From: Adhaeribacter pallidiroseus
GTDB taxonomy: Bacteria; Bacteroidota; Bacteroidia; Cytophagales; Hymenobacteraceae
Length of the DNA stretch: 64,000 bases
Direction of reading: 5' to 3'
Assembly: GCF_003340495.1 (NCBI RefSeq)
Contig: NZ_QASA01000001.1
Location: 5,766,001 to 5,830,000, forward strand
Shown: positions 37,762 to 46,895 of the stretch, in pieces
Position numbering within the stretch: position 1 is the stretch's first letter
Layout: each line of letters starts with the position of its first letter
Program-made: the position numbers and the translations under genes
Notes under the pieces: model-generated
Told to the model about the DNA's origin: nothing
Databases searched by the model: none
The model's input: the letters and a program-made list of their open reading frames with translations, nothing else

Positions 37762-38593
37762 GCGTATTTCGGTTATTCCGGGAGTATTTTGGATCATTAT
37801 CCTCCTAATGGCCTCAAGCACTTGCCTGGCGCAAACTTCATTAAATCCATCTGATCCGGTAACGAATAAAGTTTTATTTACCGAAGTAGTTTCGCAGGAT
37901 CGCTTAAATAATATTTATCTCACCGACCGGCAGAATAACTTACATAAATACGATGGCGCTGGTAAGTTAATAGCTACCTTCTCACCGCCTGTTACGGGCC
38001 GCATTTCTATGCTGGAGGCCTGGAACCCGGCTAAGATTTTACTCTTTTACGACGATCAGCAAAAAATAGCTTTTCTCGATCGCTTCCTGGCTCCAATCAG
38101 CACTATTAACTTACGAGATTATGTAGATGGTCTGGTAAAAACGGCTACTATCTCGCAGGATAACAAAATATGGGCTTTTAACGAGAGTAACTTTAGTCTT
38201 TACAAAATTGACTTACAGTTTCCGGAAGCAACCCGTACTATTCCTTTAGACTTAGTATTTCCAAAACAAGCTTACGATATCCGGTCTTTGCGCGAATATC
38301 AAAACAACTTGTATCTGCTGGATAAACTATCGGGCATTTATGTGTTCGATAATCTAGGAAATTACCAAAAAAGGTTGCCCTTTACCGGTTTGTCGTACAT
38401 GGGCTTTCGTAATGATGAGTTGTACTACTGGCAAAACAATAAAATTCACTTATTTAATTTATATACGCTGCAGGAAAAAACTTTGGATTTGCCTGCCTCA
38501 GTAGATACAACCACCATAAAACAAGTGGTTATTGGTGAAGAACAAATTTTTTTAATTTCTACTTCTGAAATAAAGGTTCTGCCACTGAAATAG
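37751..38593 (+). CDS. Exported propeller-like protein of unknown function
   Basis: The protein is 280 residues from a TTG at 37751; an in-frame ATG at 37712 would add 13 residues inside lpxH. The TTG start overlaps the lpxH stop by 11 bases and gives a compact signal peptide (KNKRISVIPGVFWIIILLMASS, ending TCLAQ), so it is preferred. The mature part shows repeated strand patterns (NNIYLTDRQNNLHKYDGAG, QNNLYLLDKLSGIYVFDNLG) like NHL or quinoprotein propellers. No catalytic residue is recognised. It is translationally coupled to lpxH. Confidence 0.7.
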   Translation: MKNKRISVIPGVFWIIILLMASSTCLAQTSLNPSDPVTNKVLFTEVVSQDRLNNIYLTDRQNNLHKYDGAGKLIATFSPPVTGRISMLEAWNPAKILLFYDDQQKIAFLDRFLAPISTINLRDYVDGLVKTATISQDNKIWAFNESNFSLYKIDLQFPEATRTIPLDLVFPKQAYDIRSLREYQNNLYLLDKLSGIYVFDNLGNYQKRLPFTGLSYMGFRNDELYYWQNNKIHLFNLYTLQEKTLDLPASVDTTTIKQVVIGEEQIFLISTSEIKVLPLK

Positions 38594-38814
38594 CATCAAT
38601 AATTATTTATAAAAACGGAGTACCCTCTATCAATTTTTTTTAAATTTTCCGCGATCTCCGCGCCTGCCTCTTGCATTTTAATTAAAGATAAACAAAAACA
38701 AGTCGGATAAACCCAAAACGCTTTATAACTCCCTTAGTAAGTTTTCGTTAGTGTAGTGATCTGGGCTACAACTCTTCGGATTGTGGCTAATGTTTCATCG
38801 CCTAAACTAAAACT

Positions 38815-39972
38815 ATGAAAGCGCTTGTATTTCACAAAATCAACGATGTTCGGGTAGATACCGTCGACGATCCTATTATTGAAGATAATCGCGACGCGAT
38901 TATTCGGGTTACTTCCACGGCTATCTGCGGCTCCGATTTGCATATTCTCGACGGCTTTGTGCCCCAAATGAACAACATGGTGCTGGGCCACGAGTTTATG
39001 GGAATTGTAGAAGAAGTAGGGTCGGGAGTCGGAAATTTAAAAAAAGGCGACCGGGTAGTGGTTCCTTTCCCCATTGCGTGCGGGAGCTGTTTTTTCTGTA
39101 ACAACAAATGGCCCACCCAGTGCGAAAACTCAAATAAAAACTACGGACCAGATGGGGGTTTAATGACCGAAAAAGGGGCGGCTTTGTTTGGCTATACCGA
39201 TCTTTACGGCGGCATTCAAGGTGGTCAGGCCGAATACGTGCGGGTGCCTTATGCTGATTTCGGACCCCGGATTGTACCGGATGAACTTACCGATGAACAA
39301 GTATTATTTTTAACCGATATTTTCCCGACGGGCTGGGCTGCTGCCGACTGGGGCCGCATAAAAGGAGGCGAAACCGTGGCTATATTCGGGGCCGGACCGG
39401 TAGGCATTATGGCGGCTAAATCGGCCTGGATTATGGGCGCGGGTCGGGTCGTAAACATTGATATCCAGCAGTATCGCTTGGATATGGCTAAAAAAGCCGC
39501 CAATTCCGAAACCATCCTTTGGGAAAGCGAAGACCAGGTGGTAGAACTTATCCGCAGCATGACCGAAGGCCGGGGCGCCGACGTGTGTATTGATGCTGTA
39601 GGTATGGAAGCCGACCGGAGTTTGCTGGAAAAAGCCAAAGCCGTGATAAATTTTGAAAAAGGCACCACCAAAGTACTGGAAACGTGCCTGCGGGCTGTTC
39701 GCCGGGCGGGAGTAGTGAGCGTAGTGGGGGTTTACGGCGCACCGTACGATAACTTTCCGTTGGGCCGCTGGTTCGATAAAGGCATTACTTTAATGGGTAC
39801 CCAGGCCCCCGTACAAATCTACATCGATCATTTAATGAACCTGGTGCAAACCGGTAAAGTAACCCTCAACGATATTATTACCCATACCTTACCTTTGTCC
39901 GAAGCCCCACACGGCTACGAGATATTCAAGAAAAAAGAAGATAATTGCGTAAAAGTAGTTCTGAAACCCTAG
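38815..39972 (+). CDS. Zinc-dependent alcohol dehydrogenase (formaldehyde dehydrogenase-like)
   Basis: The protein is 385 residues, a medium-chain dehydrogenase. Catalytic zinc ligands are in TAICGSDLHI and GHEFMGIVEEVG. The structural zinc lobe is PIACGSCFFCNNKWPTQCEN with four cysteines. The cofactor motif is AIFGAGPVGIMAAKSA. The inserted loop between the lobe and the cofactor domain resembles glutathione-independent formaldehyde dehydrogenases. The actual substrate is unknown. It stands alone and is followed by a terminator. Confidence 0.9.
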   Translation: MKALVFHKINDVRVDTVDDPIIEDNRDAIIRVTSTAICGSDLHILDGFVPQMNNMVLGHEFMGIVEEVGSGVGNLKKGDRVVVPFPIACGSCFFCNNKWPTQCENSNKNYGPDGGLMTEKGAALFGYTDLYGGIQGGQAEYVRVPYADFGPRIVPDELTDEQVLFLTDIFPTGWAAADWGRIKGGETVAIFGAGPVGIMAAKSAWIMGAGRVVNIDIQQYRLDMAKKAANSETILWESEDQVVELIRSMTEGRGADVCIDAVGMEADRSLLEKAKAVINFEKGTTKVLETCLRAVRRAGVVSVVGVYGAPYDNFPLGRWFDKGITLMGTQAPVQIYIDHLMNLVQTGKVTLNDIITHTLPLSEAPHGYEIFKKKEDNCVKVVLKP

Positions 39973-40002
39973 AACCAGGTTGCGCGAAAGGTAAAATTTA
40001 AA

Positions 40003-40027
40003 AAAAGCAGGCGCATACCCTGCTTTT
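40003..40027 (+). terminator. Intrinsic terminator after the alcohol dehydrogenase
   Basis: A 9-bp stem (40003-40011 and 40019-40027) lies 31 bp after the stop codon, with A-rich sequence before and T-rich after. Confidence 0.75.
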
Positions 40028-40161
40028 AATTTGCCTATGCGAAACGAATTTTTTTAAGTTGTTTACTGTCTTCAAAGCAGATATACCCACCGCAATCGGT
40101 ATTTTAATATTATGGGTTTGCTTGCAATACGTAGTTGCTGCGGTAAGCGCCGCATATTAAA

Positions 40162-40192
40162 TTAGTCTGGATTCGGTTTTTGTGTATATTTG
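40162..40192 (+). promoter_or_regulatory. Candidate promoter of the ricT-gldH operon
   Basis: TTAG at 40162-40165 would be the -33 box within one base of register (TTAG for TTTG), followed by a 19-bp spacer and TATATTTG at 40185-40192, a full -7 match. The leader to the GTG start would be about 60 bases. Confidence 0.45.
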
Positions 40193-40259
40193 TTGTTATC
40201 GTGTTAAAAAACGATTAAAATAAAGAAAACAGGAATTTTAGATATAAGGAGAATATATT

Positions 40260-41693
40260 GTGGGATGCGGTTCATGTTCTAGCGGCGGCTGCAGCACAAA
40301 TGGCTGTAAAAGCAACGGCGGGTGTAGTACCGGCGGTTGCAACCGTTTAAATGTATTTGATTGGTTAAGCGACATGGATTTACCCACGTCGTTTGAAGAA
40401 TTTGATATAGTTGAAGTAAGATTTAAAGGTGGCCGGAAAGATTTTTACCGGAATGTAAATAGTTTACCCTTAATAACCGGCGATGCGGTAGTAGTGGATG
40501 TGCCCAATGGCCATCATATTGGTTATGTATCGTTAAAGGGAGAACTGGTACGGTTACAGATGCTGAAGAAGAAAGTTGATAACAACGAAGAAATTCGCAG
40601 CATTTACCGGATTGCCACCGAAAAAGATTTAGAAAAATTACAGGCGGTGCAGGATCTGGAGTCCAATACTATGTACCGGGCCCGGACCATTATTCAGGAT
40701 TGCAAGCTGAAAATGAAGTTATCGGATGTGGAATACCAAGCCGACCGTTCAAAAGCTACTTTTTACTATTCCGCCGAAGACCGGGTAGATTTCCGGGATT
40801 TAATTAAAAAACTGGCCGATGAATTTAAAATCCGGGTAGAAATGCGGCAAATTAGCTTGCGCCACGAAGCGGGTCGTTTAGGCGGTATTGGTTCGTGTGG
40901 CCGTGAGTTATGTTGCTCTACCTGGCTCACCGATTTCAAAAGCGTATCAACCACCGCTGCGCGGTACCAGAATCTTTCGTTAAACCCGAGCAAATTATCC
41001 GGGCAATGTGGCCGGTTAAAGTGCTGCTTAAATTACGAGCTCGAAACGTACATGGATGCATTAAAAGACATCCCGAACGTAACGCGGCCGTTATTAACCC
41101 AGCGAGGCGATGCCGTCCTGCAAAAAACCGATATTTTTAAACGGTTGATGTGGTTTGGTTTCCGCGACGATAATAACTGGTATCCTGTAAGTGTAGACCG
41201 GGTAAAAGAAATACTGGAAATAAATGCGCAAGGTAAGCCCGTAGACACCTTGGTACCGGTAGTAGAAAATCCGAAAAAAGAAGTTAGCCTGGTAGCGCAA
41301 CTAGAAGGCAATCTGGAACGGCTGGATGAGAAATTTGTGAAGCCGAAGAAAAAGAAGAAAAAGAAAAAAAATCCGGATAATAAAGAAAATAAAGGCGAGC
41401 AACCCCTAGTAAATGCGACTGCTAAAACGCCGGAAGTAGTAAATGATGCGGCTATACCGGGGCAAGGACCAAGTGCGACTAAACCGAAGAATAAATTTAA
41501 AAATAAAAAGAATAAGCCCCGCCCGGTACCAGCTGAAGCCGGCAATGGCGCGGCGCTGGTAAGCACGGCGCCTGTAAATCGGCCGGAGAAAATTAAGTCC
41601 GAAAATAATAACGATGACCAGCCGCGGTTCCGCGAAAAGCGGCCGGCGCACAAACCCAAAATTCCTCGTCCGGATAAACCAGCTACTTTGTGA
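40260..41693 (+). CDS. ricT: PSP1-domain protein, RicT/YaaT-like
   Basis: The protein is 477 residues, starting with GTG at 40260. The N terminus is a Cys/Gly/Ser-rich stretch with cysteines at positions 3, 6, 11, 16, 22 and 27. The PSP1 C-terminal domain follows, with GGIGSCGRELCCSTWL and LSGQCGRLKCCLNYEL, each with the paired cysteines typical of RicT. A Lys/Pro/Asn-rich disordered tail ends the protein. In Bacillus, RicT joins RicA and RicF in an Fe-S complex affecting RNase Y; no partner is seen here. It overlaps gldH by one base (TGATG), so the two are translationally coupled. Confidence 0.88.
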   Translation: MGCGSCSSGGCSTNGCKSNGGCSTGGCNRLNVFDWLSDMDLPTSFEEFDIVEVRFKGGRKDFYRNVNSLPLITGDAVVVDVPNGHHIGYVSLKGELVRLQMLKKKVDNNEEIRSIYRIATEKDLEKLQAVQDLESNTMYRARTIIQDCKLKMKLSDVEYQADRSKATFYYSAEDRVDFRDLIKKLADEFKIRVEMRQISLRHEAGRLGGIGSCGRELCCSTWLTDFKSVSTTAARYQNLSLNPSKLSGQCGRLKCCLNYELETYMDALKDIPNVTRPLLTQRGDAVLQKTDIFKRLMWFGFRDDNNWYPVSVDRVKEILEINAQGKPVDTLVPVVENPKKEVSLVAQLEGNLERLDEKFVKPKKKKKKKKNPDNKENKGEQPLVNATAKTPEVVNDAAIPGQGPSATKPKNKFKNKKNKPRPVPAEAGNGAALVSTAPVNRPEKIKSENNNDDQPRFREKRPAHKPKIPRPDKPATL

Positions 41694-42169
41694 TGCAGTG
41701 GCGCAAATTGGTATACTTCATAATTCTTATCGTGGCTTTAACGGGCTGCGATAAGAACCGGATATTTGAAGAAAACCAGGATATACCTAATAATAGCTGG
41801 CAGATTAGAAACGTGCCGCAATTTTCGTTTACGATTCAGGAACCCGCCAGCACCTATAATATTTACTTTAATGTACGCAACGCTATTTTCTATGAGTTTT
41901 ACAACTTGTACCTGCGCGCCGAATTACTAGACCCGGATGGCAAACCTCTGGATGTAAAACTCCACGAGATGTATCTGATGGACAAGACCACTGGTAAACC
42001 CCTCGGCGATGGTTCCGGCGATATTTTCGATCATCAGTTTTTAGCTATTAAAAATTTTAAATTTCCGAAAGCCGGCACTTATACCATCAGGTTAAAACAA
42101 TACATGCGCAAAGATCCTTTGCCGGGAGTTATGGCAGTAGGCATACGGGTAGAAAAAATAATCCCCTAA
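41693..42169 (+). CDS. gldH: Gliding motility lipoprotein GldH
   Basis: The protein is 158 residues from ATG 41693 (a GTG one codon upstream lies inside ricT). The signal peptide ends at lipobox ALTGC (Cys19). The mature part contains NSWQIRNVPQFSFTIQEP and the late RLKQYMRKDPLPGVMAVGIRVEK, typical of GldH. GldH is an envelope lipoprotein needed for gliding in Flavobacterium johnsoniae. Its presence agrees with the T9SS-sorted proteins in this window. The ricT-gldH order is common in Bacteroidota. Confidence 0.92.
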   Translation: MQWRKLVYFIILIVALTGCDKNRIFEENQDIPNNSWQIRNVPQFSFTIQEPASTYNIYFNVRNAIFYEFYNLYLRAELLDPDGKPLDVKLHEMYLMDKTTGKPLGDGSGDIFDHQFLAIKNFKFPKAGTYTIRLKQYMRKDPLPGVMAVGIRVEKIIP

Positions 42170-42287
42170 AACAGCTTTAATGCATAATTTTTAAAATTCA
42201 GTAAAAATGCGGATGAGAATGGCGGTAAATACCTAACCTTTTGGTAAAAAACGGGTAAAATATGGTTATATTCTAAGAATAAAATAC

Positions 42288-43343
42288 ATGAAACTTATCC
42301 TTGAAACATTTGGCGCCTTACTAATCCTCTTTTCGTTTTTGCCGCTTATTAGAACCCACTACTGGTGGATTCGCATTTTGGACTTCCCCCGAACGCAGGT
42401 TGCTCTTTTTTTGGCTATCACGCTGGGGCTATATATGTATATAAGTCCGTTTACCACTTTTTACGAAGTAGTTTTTGCCGTTCTGCTGGGCTTAGCCCTT
42501 TTTAACGAAATCTTGCACATTTACCGCTTTACTCCCTTCGTTAAGGTGGAAGCCTTACGGAGTAACTTAAAAGCACCGGCCAATTCTTTTAGTATTATGG
42601 TGTCGAATGTGCGGATGTCAAATAAAAAGTACGAGAAGTTCTTAAAGGTAGTTCGCGAAACCGATCCGGATATTCTGCTTATTAACGAGCCCAACCAAAA
42701 ATGGGCCGATGCTGTTAGGGAATTAGATAAAGTTTATGCCTATTCGATTAAAAAGCCCCAGGAGAATACTTATGGCATGATGCTGTACAGTAAATTTAAG
42801 CTGGTTTCGCACAGCATTCAGTTTATTGTGGAGCCGGACATTCCTTCTTTTTACGCCATTGTGGAATTACCCACCGGCAGAAAAATTGATTTATTTACCG
42901 TACATCCCCGGCCGCCGCATTACGATAAAAACACCGATACCCGCGAAGCCGAACTGCTGCAAGTGGCCCAGTTAGCTAAACTTACCCCTTTGGCAACCAT
43001 TGTGGCCGGCGACCTGAATGATGTAGCCTGGTCGTACACCACTAACTTGTTTCGTAAAATAAGTGGCTTGTTAGATCCACGGATCGGACGCGGATTTTTT
43101 AACACCTATAATGCCCTTATTCCTTTTTTCCGGTATTCCTTAGATCATATTTTTTACGATCCGGCCTTCCGGCTCATACGTATTAAAAGGTTGCCTAAGT
43201 TTGGCTCTGATCATTTCCCGATGTTTTTACGCTTAAACTATGAACCAGCGGAAGCGGTAGAACAGGAAGTACCCGTAGCCGAACCCGAAGAAATGCAGGA
43301 GGCGCAGGAAATGATCGACAAGGTTATGGAACCCGAACCCTAA
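42288..43343 (+). CDS. Membrane-anchored endonuclease/exonuclease/phosphatase family protein
   Basis: The protein is 351 residues. Two or three N-terminal helices (residues about 5-85) precede an EEP catalytic domain with SIMVSNVRM, DILLINEPNQ, the catalytic GDLNDVAWS, SLDHIFYD and FGSDHFPMF. The C-terminal tail is very acidic (many Glu and Pro). This layout is common in Bacteroidota, with the catalytic domain probably in the periplasm. Substrate (nucleic acid, phospholipid or phosphosugar) is not predictable. No operon partner is evident. Confidence 0.85.
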   Translation: MKLILETFGALLILFSFLPLIRTHYWWIRILDFPRTQVALFLAITLGLYMYISPFTTFYEVVFAVLLGLALFNEILHIYRFTPFVKVEALRSNLKAPANSFSIMVSNVRMSNKKYEKFLKVVRETDPDILLINEPNQKWADAVRELDKVYAYSIKKPQENTYGMMLYSKFKLVSHSIQFIVEPDIPSFYAIVELPTGRKIDLFTVHPRPPHYDKNTDTREAELLQVAQLAKLTPLATIVAGDLNDVAWSYTTNLFRKISGLLDPRIGRGFFNTYNALIPFFRYSLDHIFYDPAFRLIRIKRLPKFGSDHFPMFLRLNYEPAEAVEQEVPVAEPEEMQEAQEMIDKVMEPEP

Positions 43344-43449
43344 AAAGCCGCGAATATTTCGAGCAGGGGCACTATGTTAAACTTTGAATAATTTCACTAT
43401 TCTAGAACGCAAAAATTACCTCGCTTAAGTTAGGGTTTAAAATAAAAAA

Positions 43450-43475
43450 ATCCCGTTCAGTTTGCTGAACGGGAT
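43450..43475 (-). terminator. Intrinsic terminator of the cold-shock gene
   Basis: A perfect 11-bp stem (43450-43460 and 43465-43475) is followed on the minus strand by a run of seven T. It lies 45 bp after the cold-shock stop codon. Confidence 0.85.
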
Positions 43476-43520
43476 AATAGTAAAATAATACGATGCCTAA
43501 CGGCAATATATTTTTTTCGG

Positions 43521-43712
43521 TTAGATTCTCTCTACATTAACTGCATTCAAACCTTTTTTACCTTCGGTTACTTCAAAAGAAACCCGGTCATTCTCGCGAA
43601 TTTCGTGAACCAGACCGCTCTGATGAACGAAAATGTCTTGGTTGTTTTCGTCTGAAACAATGAAACCGAATCCTTTAGATTCATTAAAAAATTTTACTTT
43701 ACCTGTTTTCAT
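43521..43712 (-). CDS. Cold-shock domain protein
   Basis: The protein is 63 residues, a complete single cold-shock domain. RNP1 is KGFGFIV and RNP2 is DIFVHQS; the start TGKVKFFNESKG is typical of the CspA family. It binds single-stranded RNA or DNA and melts RNA structure. Its nearest upstream neighbour, 645 bp away, is divergent and encodes the low-complexity protein. Confidence 0.96.
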   Translation of the reverse strand: MKTGKVKFFNESKGFGFIVSDENNQDIFVHQSGLVHEIRENDRVSFEVTEGKKGLNAVNVERI

Positions 43713-43738
43713 AAAAAATGTGAAATTAATAATTAATA

Positions 43739-43746
43739 CAAAGATA
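43739..43746 (-). promoter_or_regulatory. Candidate -7 element of the cold-shock gene
   Basis: TATCTTTG on the minus strand, 27 bp before the start codon, is a full match to TAnnTTTG. The -33 box is poor. A leader of about 20 bases would follow, much shorter than the long leader of E. coli cspA. Confidence 0.5.
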
Positions 43747-44357
43747 GAATTTAAATTTAATATTTCTTCTTTTTAAAGCCTTATACCAGACATATTTTAC
43801 AAGGTTTTAAAAAATTTAATTTTAAAAGGAACTTTATGGCACTAAAATACTAATTTATTACATTCTATTACCTCTTTTTTGAAAAAAACGTAAAACAGCC
43901 GATTTTGCCAACTTTTATCTCGCGCCTCTAAATTCAGATAACAAACACTCTTGGTTTTTAAGTATTAAACAAAATTAACAGGCAAGATAGCTGAACTGCT
44001 TGCTTCTTGAAAACGCAGATTAGGGAATACATTTTAGAAATTAGCTATTCTTTTCTAAACCCTCTAAATTATTAATTATCTAACAAAATCTTTCTTTCTG
44101 TTGGCTTGGTTTAATAAATGTTTCAAATAGCTAAAAATCTGATTTTTAAACGTTAAGATTACTCTCCTGATCTTCTTTTTGCTGCCTCTTTGAACCTGTG
44201 CAATTTAAAACATCGGGGAAAAATGCTGCGTATACCAAAACATTACACTGATTTATAGTATAGCAGATAGCCCAAAAAAAGATTTATTTATTACAATGTT
44301 TAAGACTGTTTGTAAGCTGTTTGTCTAATTTTTCTTCCAACTTAACCCAGAATAAAA
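43747..44357. other. Long divergent intergenic region before the low-complexity protein
   Basis: About 600 bp hold no gene with family likeness. The part near 44200-44357 is probably the promoter and leader of the low-complexity protein. No riboswitch or RNA gene is recognised, though a structured leader cannot be excluded. Confidence 0.4.
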
Positions 44358-46025
44358 ATGGAAAACAATCAAAAAAATCAGGCTGAAGATCAGAATAAAA
44401 ATTCTAATTCGGGGCTTGCTTCTTCTCTTTCGGCAACTGGCACCGATTCCGCGTCTATGCAAAACAACTCCGGAAATAAGCCTGCTAACCTGGCTAGTAG
44501 TTTAGAAAATACTGCTACTCCGGAAAACAAAGATCAAAACAAAGAAAACAAGAAGGAGTCGGAGGGCTTATTCGGAAAAAGAGTTGAAAATAAAGCTGAC
44601 GCAACCAATACTACCCAACAAACTGGTTCTAAAGCAGACCCGGTTACCGCTGCGGCAAATACCGGAACTGCCGATAACAAAAACAAGAATAACACTAAAA
44701 CTGCTAATGCTGCAACTGCTGCAGATAAAAATGCTAAGAGCAGCGTAGCTAAAGCAGGTGATACTGAAGGGGCTGGTAATCAGAACTCTACTAATCCAGA
44801 TGCGCAGCAAAATTCGATGGAGCAACCCGGCAATAAAGACAAAGAAAACCAGAATCAGGATAACCAGTTTGGAGATAAAAACTGGTCGCAGCAACCTAAT
44901 CGGGGCGATTATAGCCATTCGGATTATGACAATTACGGTACGGAACAACGCGGCAGTTGGGGAAACCAGGGCGGCAATTACGGCCACCCAGGTGACTTTG
45001 ATGGCCGTGGTACCGGCTATGGTGGTTATGGCCAATCGGGTACCCGCGACCAAAATGGACAACAACCTGCTGCTCCAGGGTACGGTGGTTACGGTAACTT
45101 TGGCGGCTTTCAGGGCGGCTATGGTAATCAACAATCGCATGAAGATAATAACAGCGGCTATCCGTCGGCTGCACGAGGCGGCTACGGCCTACCGGAAGGC
45201 GGCCAATACAGCAACCATACATCCGGTGGGTTCCAAGGGAATTATGGTGGCCACGACATGCGGAACAGCGACTATCGGCAGCCCAATAACCAATACCGGG
45301 GTAACCAGAATAATCAGCAAGATTGGAATCAGCAAGCTCGGTTCCGGCAGCAGGATGATTACCGCGGACAAGAATACCGGGGAAACTCTTCGCAGTGGGA
45401 GCAGCACAATCAGCAAGATAGATATAATTACGGTAATAATTACGATCAGCAAAATCGCAACTATCCTGCAAATCAATCAAGGCAACAGGGCGCTTCTGAC
45501 CGTTTAGGATCTTCTTACAGTTCTAATGCCAATTATGGTAACCAAGCTGGTTATGGAAATCAGCAGGATCGGCAAGGGGGTTACAACCAGCAAGGTGGTT
45601 ACGGTTCGCAAGGTGGTTCTTACAACGATGAGTACCGGTCGCCGCGGAATGAACGTGGCGGAGCTTACGGTAATAACTATGGTTCACCGGGTTACGACAG
45701 CCACCAGGGGCAACACGATAATAATCGGTTCCGGGAAACAAACCGCGATCAAAATCGAGGATCTAACTACGGTAACTCTCCTCAGTTTGACCGGCGAGAT
45801 GATTCTAACAACCGGGGCAACTATGGCAATGGGCAACAAAATAACTTCCGGAATAATGATTCATACGAAAACCGGACGCGATACCAAGGCCAGAGTGGTT
45901 ATGAAACCAATTCCAGACGTGGGCCACAAAACCAATTGGATGATAATCAGTATAATGCCTCGCACCGGGGAAACCAGGGCGGTTATGAAGGACGTGCCCG
46001 CCATACCAGCTACGACGAAGATTGA
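44358..46025 (+). CDS. Prion-like low-complexity protein rich in Gly, Gln, Asn, Tyr and Arg
   Basis: The protein is 555 residues with no signal peptide, membrane segment or folded domain. Residues 1 to about 170 are rich in Asn, Lys, Ala, Thr and Gln. From about 170 to the end it is dominated by short degenerate repeats such as GGYG, GNQ, NQQ, YGN and RGN, with Tyr and Arg spread evenly. This resembles the FUS/RGG-type disordered regions that condense with RNA. It is flanked by a strong terminator and lies divergent from the cold-shock gene. Coding is supported by the sustained frame, the downstream terminator and an ATG with a normal leader. Function is unknown. Confidence 0.8.
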   Translation: MENNQKNQAEDQNKNSNSGLASSLSATGTDSASMQNNSGNKPANLASSLENTATPENKDQNKENKKESEGLFGKRVENKADATNTTQQTGSKADPVTAAANTGTADNKNKNNTKTANAATAADKNAKSSVAKAGDTEGAGNQNSTNPDAQQNSMEQPGNKDKENQNQDNQFGDKNWSQQPNRGDYSHSDYDNYGTEQRGSWGNQGGNYGHPGDFDGRGTGYGGYGQSGTRDQNGQQPAAPGYGGYGNFGGFQGGYGNQQSHEDNNSGYPSAARGGYGLPEGGQYSNHTSGGFQGNYGGHDMRNSDYRQPNNQYRGNQNNQQDWNQQARFRQQDDYRGQEYRGNSSQWEQHNQQDRYNYGNNYDQQNRNYPANQSRQQGASDRLGSSYSSNANYGNQAGYGNQQDRQGGYNQQGGYGSQGGSYNDEYRSPRNERGGAYGNNYGSPGYDSHQGQHDNNRFRETNRDQNRGSNYGNSPQFDRRDDSNNRGNYGNGQQNNFRNNDSYENRTRYQGQSGYETNSRRGPQNQLDDNQYNASHRGNQGGYEGRARHTSYDED

Positions 46026-46045
46026 TTTTTTAATTTTTTTAAAAT

Positions 46046-46081
46046 AAAAAAGCCCCGCTGGTACATCAGCGGGGCTTTTTT
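46046..46081 (+). terminator. Strong intrinsic terminator
   Basis: A perfect 15-bp stem (46046-46060 and 46067-46081) with A-rich left side and T-rich right side, 20 bp after the low-complexity protein. Confidence 0.92.
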
Positions 46082-46215
46082 GGGTAGTTGCTTAAAATTA
46101 AATGTTTTGGGTAGTAAGCATAAAACTATTTCCTTTTAGTTTTGTAACTTTACAGACTAAAACATTCCGGAATTTTTTACTGTTGCTTAATGTTTATAGT
46201 ACAATCCGCAAAAAC

Positions 46216-46584
46216 GGGGCTGACTGGAATTGACAGCTTGTGCAGGCTGCGGGTAAGCATGTCGGGAGTTGAGCGAATCTCCTGTTAAAAAGTCGTTCAA
46301 ACAATAATCGGCGAGACTAACTACGCCATGGCTGCTTAATCTAGGTATTAAGCAATAGCCATTGTCCCGCAACTGCTACTCCATTCCGCGGTTGAGTACG
46401 GGGCATCGAAATGATTGGATAGCGCGAGTGAAGGTACGGCACCCAAGCGAAGCTAAAGTATCTAAGGCACGTTCACAGGTCTGGTGCCGACCTAAACGTG
46501 CTCGAAAACCCAACGGCAACTAAGCATGTAGAAAGCTCGACGGTTTCCTTGTCTGGACCAGGGTTCGAATCCCTGCAGCTCCAC
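46216..46584 (+). ncRNA. ssrA: Transfer-messenger RNA (tmRNA)
   Basis: The 5' end GGGGCTG (46216-46222) pairs with CAGCTCC (46577-46583) to form the acceptor stem, with one G-U pair. The 3' part has the T-loop GGTTCGAATCC. CCA is not encoded and must be added. The tag frame reads GETNYAMAA then TAA at 46310-46339, a typical Bacteroidota degradation tag. A GC-rich pseudoknot region follows. With SmpB it rescues stalled ribosomes and marks the products for proteolysis. A hairpin after the 3' end acts as terminator. Confidence 0.97.
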
Positions 46585-46595
46585 AAACCTACTTA

Positions 46596-46625
46596 CAAAC
46601 CATAACGCCACCGTTATGGTTTGTT
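46596..46625 (+). terminator. Terminator of ssrA
   Basis: A 12-bp perfect inverted repeat (46596-46607 and 46614-46625) followed by a T-rich stretch lies 12 bp after the tmRNA 3' end. The remaining gap to 46895 shows no gene. Confidence 0.85.
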
Positions 46626-46895
46626 TGTTTTTAAGGGTTTTTGGCCATACTATACCTTATTGATAATACAAAGTAGCCTACCTGTATACCTGTTTGTTTT
46701 GCTTATTTACAGCCCATTTTACGTACTGCTATTTTAGGCTTAATGAATAGCATTCTCTTAAAACTTCCTAAAAAAAGAGATTATCTATTTACGTTCGGGA
46801 GCATTGCCAAGCATCAAATACATAATTTTACAATGGACAGTTTTTGAATATTTTAAATAATATTCTTTATTCACGCATGCAGAGAACTTTACGCT

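Noticed and set aside
39249-39671. Antisense frames in the alcohol dehydrogenase
   Set aside because: They are shadows of a well-conserved gene.
44568-45507. Several long open frames on both strands inside the low-complexity gene
   Set aside because: Repetitive Gly/Asn/Gln codons leave other frames open by composition; they are Ile/Val/Thr-rich with no domain likeness. Only the 44358 frame ends at a terminator.
46187-46372. Open frame antisense to the tmRNA
   Set aside because: The region is fully explained by ssrA.
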